The notes: generated from the letters alone by a model not told the origin. A DNA stretch of 7,207 nt from Christensenella sp. UBA1224 (GCA_002309235.1 DBXA01000082.1:5355-12561), one strand, 5' to 3'. Positions 1 to 6,697 are shown, counted from the stretch's first letter. Translations and numbers: made by a program.

Positions 1-788
1 TCCGCCCTGTCGTTCGCGATGCCGTTTTCGATGATATAGGAGCGCAGCTTTGCGAGGTCATAGGTATAAAAGTTGCTGACCCGCTGTTCCAGAGCGGAGA
101 AGGTGATCCCGGTATCCGGGTCCCGGTAGTTCTTGCTCTCCCGCCTGCGAAGCTGCACGTATTTCTCCAGCTGGCTGCACTTAAGCTCCAGCAGGTCGGC
201 CGCCATCAGGTACTCGCCGTTGAAATTCAGGCCTTCGGCATCGAAGGACAGTATGGAGTGGTTGTACCCGTAGTGCTCCACGAAGTATTCACGGTATGCT
301 TTGCACAGGAGCGACAGCATGTCTTCCGCGGTCCTTCCGGCGATCCTGCCGTCGTTTGTGAACCTGACGACAAACGAGGTGCTGATGTAATTCACGCTGC
401 CGCTGATATTTTTATCGTGCGTCGCCTGTACGCTGACGCATTCGCTCAGTTCATCCGCTGTTATCTTGCCTTCCAGGTCGGCGTAACCGATCAGCCGCTC
501 CATCACATCGAAGCTTCGGATCTCAAAGATGTTGAACCGCGTCCGGTTGGGCGTCAGGCCCCGGGAAGCTTCCTCGTAATCCAGAGAGAGTATCGTGCTC
601 GCCGTCTGAAGGCTTCTGGAATAATTCAGGCCGCAAAGGGCTATGGTAATGACGAGGAAAAAAACAAGGACGACGAATCTGTGCTTCCGGAACGCCGTCA
701 GGGCGTTCCGCACGCTGCTCCAGCCCTTGCCGGAAATACCTGACGCAGCCGCGTACCCGGCTGTCCCGGATCGTTTTTTCTCTTTCAT
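1..788 (-). CDS. Membrane-anchored protein with one N-terminal helix, possibly Wzz-like (3' end outside window)
   Basis: An open frame begins at the ATG at 788 and continues without a stop to the left edge, giving about 262 visible residues. A clear Shine-Dalgarno AAGGAG lies at 794-799, 5 nt before the ATG, and fixes the start. The first 37 residues are basic and cytoplasmic in character. A hydrophobic helix follows at about residues 38-54, then a long polar region presumably outside the membrane. The segment around residues 190-225 is charged and heptad-like and could be coiled coil. The layout (short basic tail, one helix, large outer domain with helical stretches) resembles polysaccharide chain-length regulators of the Wzz type, but no decisive motif is visible and the C-terminal half is missing. 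The gene lies 94 nt downstream of the metallophosphoesterase in the same direction with no clear terminator between, so they may be cotranscribed. The coding call is firm; the family is a guess. Confidence 0.85.
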   Translation of the reverse strand, partial: MKEKKRSGTAGYAAASGISGKGWSSVRNALTAFRKHRFVVLVFFLVITIALCGLNYSRSLQTASTILSLDYEEASRGLTPNRTRFNIFEIRSFDVMERLIGYADLEGKITADELSECVSVQATHDKNISGSVNYISTSFVVRFTNDGRIAGRTAEDMLSLLCKAYREYFVEHYGYNHSILSFDAEGLNFNGEYLMAADLLELKCSQLEKYVQLRRRESKNYRDPDTGITFSALEQRVSNFYTYDLAKLRSYIIENGIANDRA

Positions 789-882
789 TGTTTCTCCTTC
801 CCGCCTCTGAAGCCGCCCGGCTGCAAGCGCCGCTTTGCTTCATCATCCGGCTGTCCGTACGGCTGATGCCCTGCGGAACCGT

Positions 883-1800
883 TCAGTACCGGTTGATGTC
901 GATCACGACCAGCTCAGGAATATTGTTGATTCGCGGCGGGAATGGCTTGGAATCGCCGAGTCCCGCGCTGATGATGAGCGTCTGCTGATTGTCCAGAGTG
1001 TATCTCCCCGCGGTGAAATGCGGGAAAAAGCCTTCTTCCTGCGAATACAGGCCGCCAAGGTAGGGGAGATCCACGATCCCGCCGTGCACGTGTCCCGCGA
1101 TCCCCAGATCGAAGCCGTATACGGACAGCTGTGTTTTGAAGAGGACCGGGATGTGCGCCATGAGAATAGTGTACGCGGATGGATCGATCTCGGTTTTTTC
1201 CATAAAGTCGCGCCCGCCGTATTCTTCAAACCCGTAGGATGTACCTTCCACCCCGATCAGCCGGATGGTATCCCTTCCGATCCGGACCGTTTCCGCGGCG
1301 TTTCGCAGCAGCTTCAGCCCGGCGCTTTCGAATTTTCCGGGCAGGTCAGTGTCATTTTGGTAATAGATGCGTTCGCTTTCGTGGTTGCCGAGGATCCCGT
1401 AGCAGGGCGCGATCCCGGACAAGGCCGCCACAAGGTCCAGCACGGGCTCGTAATCATCCTCCTCCCGGATGACCATGTCGCCCGCAAAGAGGATGAGATC
1501 GGGCTTCAGGGCGCGAAGGTCTGAGATCAGGACCTCGCTGTCTTTCCCGTATTCCCTGTCATGGATATCGGAGATCACCGCGACCCGGATATTGCCGCTG
1601 ACTTTTCTTGAGGTCTCCTGATAAAAGTGTATCCTGTAATGCGTCTTAGTATACTGCGCGTAAATGAAAACAGCCGTGCCGGTGATGACCGCCAATATGA
1701 GTAAAAAGCTCAGGATGCGAAGCAGCACCCTCAGAAATCCGTGTTTTTTCCTGCCCGTATGCTTCGGCACGGCAGGCCTTGCCGCGGTCCCTGTTTTCAT
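883..1800 (-). CDS. Membrane-anchored metallophosphoesterase (YkuE-like)
   Basis: This is a 305-residue protein of the calcineurin-like metallophosphoesterase superfamily, which hydrolyses phosphoesters at a two-metal centre. All family motifs are present in order: D78-I-H80, G107-D108, GNHE with N139 and H140, H216 in MAHIP, and GHVHGG with H237 and H239. A basic N-terminus and a hydrophobic helix at about residues 23-47 anchor it to the membrane, which puts the catalytic domain on the outer face. Length and layout fit the YkuE group, some members of which act on cell-envelope lipids or nucleotide-linked lipids; the substrate here cannot be read from sequence. The ATG at 1800 is the first start in frame and has AGGAGA at 1811-1816, with a 10-nt spacer. 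A TATAAT promoter lies upstream at 1864-1893. The downstream neighbour is the membrane protein ending at the left edge, possibly in the same transcript. Confidence 0.95.
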   Translation of the reverse strand: MKTGTAARPAVPKHTGRKKHGFLRVLLRILSFLLILAVITGTAVFIYAQYTKTHYRIHFYQETSRKVSGNIRVAVISDIHDREYGKDSEVLISDLRALKPDLILFAGDMVIREEDDYEPVLDLVAALSGIAPCYGILGNHESERIYYQNDTDLPGKFESAGLKLLRNAAETVRIGRDTIRLIGVEGTSYGFEEYGGRDFMEKTEIDPSAYTILMAHIPVLFKTQLSVYGFDLGIAGHVHGGIVDLPYLGGLYSQEEGFFPHFTAGRYTLDNQQTLIISAGLGDSKPFPPRINNIPELVVIDINRY

Positions 1801-1863
1801 GGATATACTTTCTCCTGTTTTATCGGATGATATCGCGCTGAACCGACATCTGATGATTCTAAA

Positions 1864-1893
1864 ATTATATCACCGTCCATCTGCCTTCGTAAA
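1864..1893 (-). promoter_or_regulatory. Sigma-70-type promoter for the metallophosphoesterase
   Basis: Reading the minus strand, a perfect TATAAT (-10) occupies 1864-1869 and TTTACG (-35, 4 of 6 matches) occupies 1888-1893, with an 18-nt spacer. Transcription would start near 1857, giving a leader of about 55 nt before the ATG at 1800. The position just upstream of the gene and the perfect -10 make this convincing. Confidence 0.7.
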
Positions 1894-2174
1894 CATGGGA
1901 CGCTGGTTTTTTTCGCTCAGGCGGCATTTCGGGGAAAATACCCGCCGTTTTCCTTTCTGCGCGGCGCAGCGCCCTCTTCGCGGGGCGTCCCTGTCGCTCT
2001 GGCGAATGGGACTGAAACGTGAAACCAAAAAGCCCCCCAGTCTGAGGATCGGGAGCTTTGCCGTACCCGTGCTGCCGAAACAGCGGGGCTGTCTTCGGCG
2101 TAAAGGAGCAGGGCTTCGGCTGCGGGTATTCTATTGGATATTTCCGGCAATACCGGCCGGCGGGAGCGGGGGAA
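1894..2174. other. Intergenic region with structured DNA
   Basis: This stretch lies between the broken acetyltransferase and the metallophosphoesterase promoter. It holds the terminator at 2027-2059. It also has a tight palindrome at 1963-1973 (GGCGC-A-GCGCC), followed by a CGCCC/GGGCG hairpin at about 1970-1986. A short frame is open on the minus strand at 1917-2150, but it has no convincing ribosome binding site and runs through the terminator, so I do not call it a gene. Confidence 0.5.
2027..2059 (-). terminator. Rho-independent terminator of the nucleotidase/acetyltransferase unit
   Basis: On the minus strand AAAGCTCCC (2051-2059) pairs with GGGGGCTTT (2029-2037), a 9-bp stem with one G-U wobble. 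The loop is 13 nt, and the 3' arm runs into TTTTT at 2027-2031. It sits 115 nt downstream of the acetyltransferase stop and ahead of the next promoter, where the end of that transcript is expected. Confidence 0.65.
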
Positions 2175-2732
2175 TCAGGATCCGGCGGAAGGCCAGTCTT
2201 CCTTTTTCAGCATATTCACGGCTTCTTCCTCGATCGTGCCGAACATCGTCTTATATGTGCCTAACGCGTAGTGCCTGAAACCGAATTTTTCCTGGACGCG
2301 CCTGGAACGGCTGTTTGAAAGGAAATATCCGCAGAAAATGACATCCAGGCCGATCTCCTCAAAAAGGTACCGGATGGCCTCCCTGACCGCTTCCGGCATC
2401 AGGCCCTTCCCCAGTATTCCTTTGAAAGGGCATATCCGATCTCCCGGCATCGTTTATCCTGACATATGGGAAACCGCTCTTCGTCATACTTTTCGATCCC
2501 CAGGGAGCCGATCGCTTTTCCCCGGTATTCGAGGGCAAACGTCTTCCTGCCTTCGATAAAGCGGTCCGGGGCGGCGCGGGATCCCCCTTTGTCCGCGTGC
2601 GGCTTCCATCCGGCCTGCGCCGTCGACCGAGGCATAGGCGTAGAGATCGTCCAGATCCGACTGCCGCCACGGGCGCAGGACCAGGCGTTCCGTTTTCAGG
2701 ATCGTATCGCTGATATCGATCAGGGTATCCAT
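2175..2732 (-). pseudogene. GNAT-family N-acetyltransferase (RimJ/RimL-like), broken by two frameshifts
   Basis: Three consecutive segments in different frames join into one typical acetyltransferase of about 185 residues. Segment 1 starts at the ATG at 2732, with GAGGGGG at 2741-2747 and an 8-nt spacer. It contains LKTERLVLRPWRQSDL, the standard N-terminus of the RimJ/RimL-type GNAT family. Near 2618 the frame changes, most simply by a short deletion that removed part of the loop before GWKPH. Segment 2 runs to about 2405 and contains REIGYALSKEYWG, the acetyl-CoA-binding region. There a GGGG run appears shortened to GGG (2404-2406), giving an early stop. Segment 3 continues with GLMPEAVREAIRYLF and RVQEKFGFRHY, the C-terminal part of the fold. 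The family acetylates amino groups of proteins or small molecules using acetyl-CoA; this copy should be inactive unless the shifts are assembly errors. It follows the nucleotidase gene by 13 nt, so both were probably one operon. Confidence 0.8.
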
Positions 2733-2745
2733 GCTGCCATCCCCC

Positions 2746-3357
2746 TCAGGCGCTGTGCTCCGCCGCGGCGCTTTCCCGTATCTCCTCCCAGTCACGGCAC
2801 CTCAGGTAATTGCCGTTCGGAAAAGCGGACTGCCTGTTCCAGGGCCTGTCGAAGACCATCACCCGGATACCCGGCAGGTGATCGAAAAACCGGAAGGCGA
2901 GGGGAGAATCCTCAACCGCGAGATCGAACTTCATTTTGTAATAATCCTCGAGGGAGAGGCTGAAGCCGGTGTTCTTCGAAGGATCTTCCCTGCCGTATTT
3001 ATCCAGGCAGTACAGCTTTACATCCCGGAGAGCGTGCCTGTCGAGCCACTCGCGGGACGGCTCGTAACAGCGGTACGGGCGGCCGGTGATGACGGATACT
3101 TCATGCCCGCTTCCGATCCACCCGTTTATGACCGCCGATGCCCCGGGTGTCTCCCGGCAGGAGAGCAGCTCCTCCGGCTCGTGTCCTTTGATAAGCAGCA
3201 GCTCATACTGTTCATCCGTCAGGTCAAAGGCCTTTTGGAGGTTGAAGTACCGCATGTCCTCATAGGGGACATGCTTTCCGAACAGTTCGTAAACGAGCCT
3301 GGAAAAAGCTTTTCCGGTCTCGCACAGGCAGTCGTCAAAATCGACGTAGATATTCAC
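2746..3357 (-). CDS. HAD-superfamily 5'(3')-deoxyribonucleotidase-like protein (NT5C type)
   Basis: From the GTG at 3357 this is a 203-residue cytoplasmic protein whose N-terminus, MNIYVDFDDCLCET, carries HAD motif I (nucleophile D6, acid/base D8). Motif II is T91 in VITGRP, motif III a lysine at 141 or 143 in YYKMKFD, and motif IV E149-D150 in AVEDSP. The set, the size and the DFDD sequence fit the NT5C-type nucleotidases, which remove phosphate from (deoxy)nucleoside monophosphates; the substrate is inferred from family only. The start is uncertain. The frame is open further upstream, but codon use there is poor and motif I belongs near the N-terminus. GTG at 3357 lies 12 nt from AAGGA (3370-3374) and GTG at 3366 only 3 nt from it; I prefer 3357. 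Its 5' end overlaps the end of a small upstream ORF, and the broken acetyltransferase follows at 13 nt, which suggests one operon. Confidence 0.85.
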   Translation of the reverse strand: MNIYVDFDDCLCETGKAFSRLVYELFGKHVPYEDMRYFNLQKAFDLTDEQYELLLIKGHEPEELLSCRETPGASAVINGWIGSGHEVSVITGRPYRCYEPSREWLDRHALRDVKLYCLDKYGREDPSKNTGFSLSLEDYYKMKFDLAVEDSPLAFRFFDHLPGIRVMVFDRPWNRQSAFPNGNYLRCRDWEEIRESAAAEHSA

Positions 3358-3549
3358 AGGCGTCACACATCCTTGCTTTTTTCGGGGCGCGCAGCTGCCG
3401 CGGCGTTCCCGCTTCCCATTCCTGACGCGTGATCGCGCAGGTACAGGAAACGGTGTTCCCGGGATCCGCATATCCCTTTATTTCCTCATACCGGCTGCTG
3501 CGGCGGCGGAACAGGAGGCGCTTGGTCCCGGTCACGGCATGTACGCCAT
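3335..3549 (-). pseudogene. Small cysteine-pair ORF, probably frameshifted near its start
   Basis: A frame of 66 codons runs from GTG 3535 to the stop at 3335. Its third codon positions are strongly G/C, as in the neighbouring genes, while the overlapping nucleotidase frame there has atypical codons. The predicted product is basic and has a CTC pair and a CDAC pair near the C-terminus, which could form a small metal-binding knuckle. The GTG has no ribosome binding site. An ATG at 3549 with AAGGG at 3554-3558 begins MAYMP and hits a stop after five codons; adding one base near 3536 would join it to the 66-codon frame as MAYMPVTGTK. I therefore read this as a small gene broken by a one-base loss or a sequence error. 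It overlaps the nucleotidase start, as in translationally coupled operons. I do not recognise the family, and it could still be chance. Confidence 0.35.
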
Positions 3550-3588
3550 TTCGCCCTTTTCATTCTCGACAGATAGATCATGTTCAGA

Positions 3589-3617
3589 AATATAGCAGAA
3601 TCCCGCGGGAAATACAA
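3589..3617 (-). promoter_or_regulatory. Putative promoter of the small ORF/nucleotidase/acetyltransferase unit
   Basis: On the minus strand TATATT (-10) is at 3589-3594 and TTGTAT (-35, only TTG conserved) at 3612-3617, with a 17-nt spacer. It sits about 40 nt upstream of the first candidate start (3549) and points away from the hexosaminidase promoter, so this is a divergent intergenic region. Confidence 0.45.
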
Positions 3618-3712
3618 TGGCTTTCAGCCCAGCGTCCGGAATTTCACAATGCCTGTCAGGGCCGACGCTTCGCCGAAGCCTGCTGTCCTGCGCAGACGGC
3701 GCCCTCATTGCA

Positions 3713-3741
3713 TTGCAATTCTGAAAGGGATGGTATAAAAT
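3713..3741 (+). promoter_or_regulatory. Promoter of the GH20 hexosaminidase gene
   Basis: TTGCAA (-35, 4 of 6 matches) at 3713-3718 and TAAAAT (-10, 5 of 6) at 3736-3741 are 17 nt apart. The predicted transcript starts near 3748, about 30 nt before the preferred ATG at 3777. An alternative reading of the -10 as TATAAA (3734-3739) would leave a 15-nt spacer. Confidence 0.55.
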
Positions 3742-3776
3742 GAGGTCAGATCATAAAGATGCGGAGGCGGTATGTC

Positions 3777-5396
3777 ATGAATATCATTCCCAGGCTGTCA
3801 GGCCCGGTGAAGGAGACCGGGGGCGTGTTCCGCCCGGCTTTGCCTCTGGGCTATACGGGAGATTGCCCCTTTGCCGACCAGTTTCCCATGGTCCTTTCCG
3901 GGGAACCTCAACTGTCCTTTGATACCGATGCGGCTATCCCAGAAGAGGGCTGCCGCCTTACCGTGACCGGAAGCGGTGTCTCCATTGCCGCCTCCTCCCG
4001 CGCGGGGCATTATTACGGCCTGCAGACACTGTTCTGGGTGCTGCGGGCACAAGGGGAGATCCCCTGCGGCGTGTTTGAGGATGCGCCGAGATACCCATAC
4101 CGCAGCTTCCAGCTGGACGTCAGCCGCCATTTCTTCCCTCTGGACGAGGTGAAAAAGCTGGTGGACCAGTGCGCGAAGCTGAAGCTCAACACCTTCCACT
4201 GGCATCTGAGCGATGACCAGGGCTACCGGATCGAGAGCAGGAGGTTCCCAAAGCTCAATGAGATCAGCTCCTGGCGGGATGAGAACGGGAAGACCGTTGG
4301 CGGCTTCTATACCCACGAGGAGATACGGGAGCTGGTGGCTTATGCGGCTGCCCGGTGCGTACAGGTCATACCGGAGATCGACCTGCCCGGCCACACCAGC
4401 GCCATCACGGCAGCTTACCCGGAGCTGTGCTGCAGCGGCATGCAGGGCAGGGTGGAATCCACTCCCGGCATCTATCCCCGCATCCTCTGCGCAGGCGAGG
4501 AAAAGGTATACGCTTTCCTGAAGGACCTGCTGGAGGAGGTCATCCCCCTGTTCCCAGCGCCTTATTTCCATATCGGCGGGGACGAGGCCCCCAAATCCGA
4601 ATGGAAGAAATGCCCGAAGTGCCAGGCGATGATGCGCGCGCACGGCCTGCGGGATGAGGAGGCCCTGCAGGCATACTTCATCGCCCGACTGGAGGATCAG
4701 CTGGAAGAGCACGGGAAGACTGCCATCGGCTGGAACGAGATACTGGCCAGCGGTATGACGAAGCAGACCACCATCGCCCAGTACTGGACAGACCGCGGAG
4801 CGGAATACTCCGCCAGGGAGATCCCAAAGGGGAGACGCTTTATCTTTTCCAACGTATCCTCCTTCTACCTGGACTATGACCCGGCTATCGTATCCCTGCG
4901 GGGGACGTATTCCTATGAGCCCATGATCCCCGGGGGCGAGGCAGTGCGGCAGGAGCAGATACTTGGCCTGGAAGCACCCATGTGGACAGAGCAGATCGTA
5001 TCGCCCCGCCGCCTGGAGGAGATGATATTCCCAAGGCTGGCCGCCCTGGCGGAGAATGCCTGGACGAAGGACAAGGATTATGAGGACTTCCTCAGCCGCC
5101 TCCCCGCCTGCTATAAGCTGTGGGAGGAGGAGGGCGTCGCCGCCTATGACTGGGAAAAATCCGTACATCCCACGGCATTTGAAGGGGCGCGCGCCCTTTT
5201 GCAGCAGCTGCGCCGCTGGATGTTCAACTATCCGGCGGAGACGGTGAACGCAGCCCTGCTCGCACAGGCCGACCGGCTTTCCGCCCATCCGGAGCAGGCC
5301 GAAAGGAACCCGATCTTTTCCCCGACATTCACCCCGGAGGAAAACCGGGCCGTTGCCCGGGAGTTTATCCGTCTGGTCCATCAGGAGCTGGATTAA
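3777..5396 (+). CDS. Cytoplasmic GH20 beta-N-acetylhexosaminidase
   Basis: This 539-residue enzyme removes non-reducing terminal beta-linked GlcNAc or GalNAc from oligosaccharides. An N-terminal GH20b-type domain (about residues 1-105) precedes the GH20 barrel (about 107-450). Visible hallmarks are YRSFQLDVSRHFF (residues 108-120), HWHLSDDQGYR (141-151), IPEIDLPGH (198-206) and HIGGDE with the catalytic pair D269-E270. Also present are AIGWNE (316-321) and LEAPMWTEQ (398-406). In this family the Asp orients the substrate acetamido group and the Glu is the acid/base. No signal peptide or membrane helix is visible, so it should act on imported sugars. The ATG at 3777 has GGAGG at 3763-3767, 9 nt upstream; the earlier in-frame ATG at 3759 has no such site and would only add MRRRYV. 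It has its own promoter and terminator and is probably monocistronic. The frame is intact and catalytic residues are present. Whether it prefers chitobiose, mucin or host glycan fragments cannot be told. Confidence 0.96.
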   Translation: MNIIPRLSGPVKETGGVFRPALPLGYTGDCPFADQFPMVLSGEPQLSFDTDAAIPEEGCRLTVTGSGVSIAASSRAGHYYGLQTLFWVLRAQGEIPCGVFEDAPRYPYRSFQLDVSRHFFPLDEVKKLVDQCAKLKLNTFHWHLSDDQGYRIESRRFPKLNEISSWRDENGKTVGGFYTHEEIRELVAYAAARCVQVIPEIDLPGHTSAITAAYPELCCSGMQGRVESTPGIYPRILCAGEEKVYAFLKDLLEEVIPLFPAPYFHIGGDEAPKSEWKKCPKCQAMMRAHGLRDEEALQAYFIARLEDQLEEHGKTAIGWNEILASGMTKQTTIAQYWTDRGAEYSAREIPKGRRFIFSNVSSFYLDYDPAIVSLRGTYSYEPMIPGGEAVRQEQILGLEAPMWTEQIVSPRRLEEMIFPRLAALAENAWTKDKDYEDFLSRLPACYKLWEEEGVAAYDWEKSVHPTAFEGARALLQQLRRWMFNYPAETVNAALLAQADRLSAHPEQAERNPIFSPTFTPEENRAVAREFIRLVHQELD

Positions 5397-5494
5397 GAAA
5401 AAGCGGGGCAGGGGAAGAAGGGCATGATAGGCAATGAACGGCCTCTTCCGGCCCTGATCCGGAAACCGATACCGAAAGACTGACCCCGGCAAAC
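5397..5494. other. 3' untranslated stretch of the hexosaminidase gene
   Basis: This purine-rich spacer separates the stop codon from the terminator. I see only a weak GGCC-centred repeat near 5440-5456 and no open frame with a ribosome binding site. Confidence 0.4.
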
Positions 5495-5528
5495 AAAGGC
5501 CGCTGCCCGGACAAGGGCAGCGGCTTTT
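5495..5528 (+). terminator. Strong rho-independent terminator after the hexosaminidase gene
   Basis: GCCGCTGCCC (5499-5508) and GGGCAGCGGC (5515-5524) form a perfect 10-bp stem with a 6-nt loop, followed by TTTT. Flanking A and T residues (AAAG/TTTT) extend the stem, so it could also work on the minus strand for any transcript leaving the repeat array. Confidence 0.9.
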
Positions 5529-5690
5529 ATCGGTACGGAAAACGCGGCGGCGCATGGCCTGTCATTCCATGGAACAGGTGACCCGGCGCGGCCCGGGGAT
5601 CAACGATGGAACCGTTTTCCCCCGGTTTTACCCCGTATAGGGTCATGGATGTGCATCTCAGGCTCTTCCACCCCGGAACAGCTCTTATCG
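5529..5690. other. Non-coding spacer left of the repeat array
   Basis: This holds a perfect 10-bp palindrome, TTCCATGGAA, at 5565-5574. Nothing else is recognisable. Frames open here on either strand run into the array and lack ribosome binding sites. Confidence 0.35.
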
Positions 5691-6291
5691 CACGTGTCGT
5701 GCTGACCCGTGTACGCGGCATGGTGATGCCGCACGTGTCGTGGGTATACCGTGTACGTGTCGTGTTCCTATCGCACGTGTCGTGGTATACCAGGTACGTG
5801 TCGTGTTCCTGTCGCACGTGTCGTGGTATACCAGGTACGTGTCGTGGTCCTGCCACACGTGGCGTGGTGTATCGGGCACATGCCGTGCTCCTGTCGCACG
5901 CGGCGTGGTATACCTGGTACGCGTCGTGCTGTTGCACGCGTCGTGCTGACCTATGTACGTGTCGTGCTGTTGCACGCGGCGTGCTGACCTATGTACGTGA
6001 CGTGGTGCTGTCGCACGTGTCGTGCTGACCCATGTACGCGGCGTGGTGCCGTCGCACGCGTCGTGCTGATCCATGTACGCGGCGTGGTATATCGGGCACG
6101 TGTCGTGCTCCTGTCACACGTGTCGTGGTATACCTGGTACGTGTCGTGCTCCTGTCACACGTGTCGTGGTATACCTGGTACGTGTCGTGTTCCTGTCGCA
6201 CGTGTCGTGGTATACCTGGTACGTGTCGTACTTCTGTCGCACGTGTCGTGCTGACCTATGTACGTGTCGTGCTCCTGCTGCTCGCGGCATG
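5691..6291. repeat. Tandem array of 30 dyad-like 11-bp cores in 41-bp units
   Basis: Thirty cores of consensus YACGYGNCGTG start at 5691, 5712, 5732, 5754, 5774 and so on to 6281. By hand count 27 of 30 keep the inverted arms ACG-N3-CGT. The central triplet is TGT in 18, CGG in 6, CGT in 3 and TGG, TGC or TGA once each. Cores alternate C-first and T-first and are spaced 21 then 20 bp, so two cores make the 41-bp unit. Exceptions are one 22-bp step (5732 to 5754), two 17-bp steps (into 5935 and 5973) and an extra half-unit at 6097. The first linker comes as GTATACCWGG, CTGACCYATG or a TATCGGG form; the second is mostly YTCCTGTCG. Mean spacing of 20.5 bp is close to two helical turns. Unit lengths of 38, 41, 42 and 62 break any reading frame, so I regard it as non-coding. 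It is bounded on the left by a terminator and on the right by gene-poor DNA. I know no named family that it matches. Confidence 0.95.
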
Positions 6292-6434
6292 CTGACTCTT
6301 CGGGGTTTACCGTTATTCCGGATGCGTTTATCCGATACCATACAGGCAGTAAACACGAGACAGGTATATACACTTTTTTTATATATAAATAGGAAAGGAT
6401 TCCTACAGCGCCTGCGGCGCTTCCGGAATCCCGG

Positions 6435-6506
6435 CATGGCAGGGGTGCTTTCCCCCTCCATGGCAGGGGTGTTTTTCCCTTCCATTGCCGGTGCTTCGGG
6501 GAGAGG
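6435..6506. repeat. Short tandem repeat, 24-bp period, about three copies
   Basis: CATGGCAGGGGTG recurs at 6435 and 6459, each followed by a TTT-CCC tract, and a degraded third copy starts at 6483 (CATTGCCGGTG). The 24-bp period is a multiple of three, but no supported gene covers it. Confidence 0.7.
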
Positions 6507-6697
6507 AATCCTCTGTTCCTCGTTTTTCAGTATTCATTCCATTGTTTTCCTTCCCCTCCATGGACCGAATGTATGTAACGGAACGCAATAGAAGGAAGGG
6601 GACGCGGCTGACCGGCTGGGCGAACGCGCATATGGTCCGCGCGGCACTGCGCTTTTGCAGGAAATATATGAATAGATTATAGTAGAACAATTCTGCA

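Noticed and set aside
258..743. 161-codon plus-strand frame near the left edge
   Set aside because: It is antisense to the membrane protein, which has a strong ribosome binding site, a membrane helix and an uninterrupted frame.
835..1524. 229-codon plus-strand frame opposite the metallophosphoesterase
   Set aside because: It is antisense to a gene with complete catalytic motifs and has no recognisable domain.
2731..3432. 233-codon plus-strand frame opposite the nucleotidase
   Set aside because: It is antisense to the HAD motifs on the minus strand; no family resemblance was seen.
3798..5555. 585-codon open frame on the minus strand opposite the hexosaminidase
   Set aside because: It mirrors the GC-rich codons of the GH20 gene, shows no known motifs, and the plus frame has all GH20 catalytic motifs.
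5685..6074. Repetitive His/Thr/Arg-rich protein on the minus strand
   Set aside because: No ribosome binding site was seen, the 41-bp period rotates the frame, unit indels of non-multiples of three break it, and equally long frames exist on the other strand.
5691..6291. CRISPR array
   Set aside because: The sequences between cores are themselves repeated and only 9-10 bp long. There are no unique 25-40-bp spacers and no cas genes.
5691..6291. Plasmid replication origin with iterons
   Set aside because: Spacing is iteron-like, but no rep gene or DnaA-box cluster was seen in the window, and the neighbours look chromosomal. It remains possible only as an analogy.
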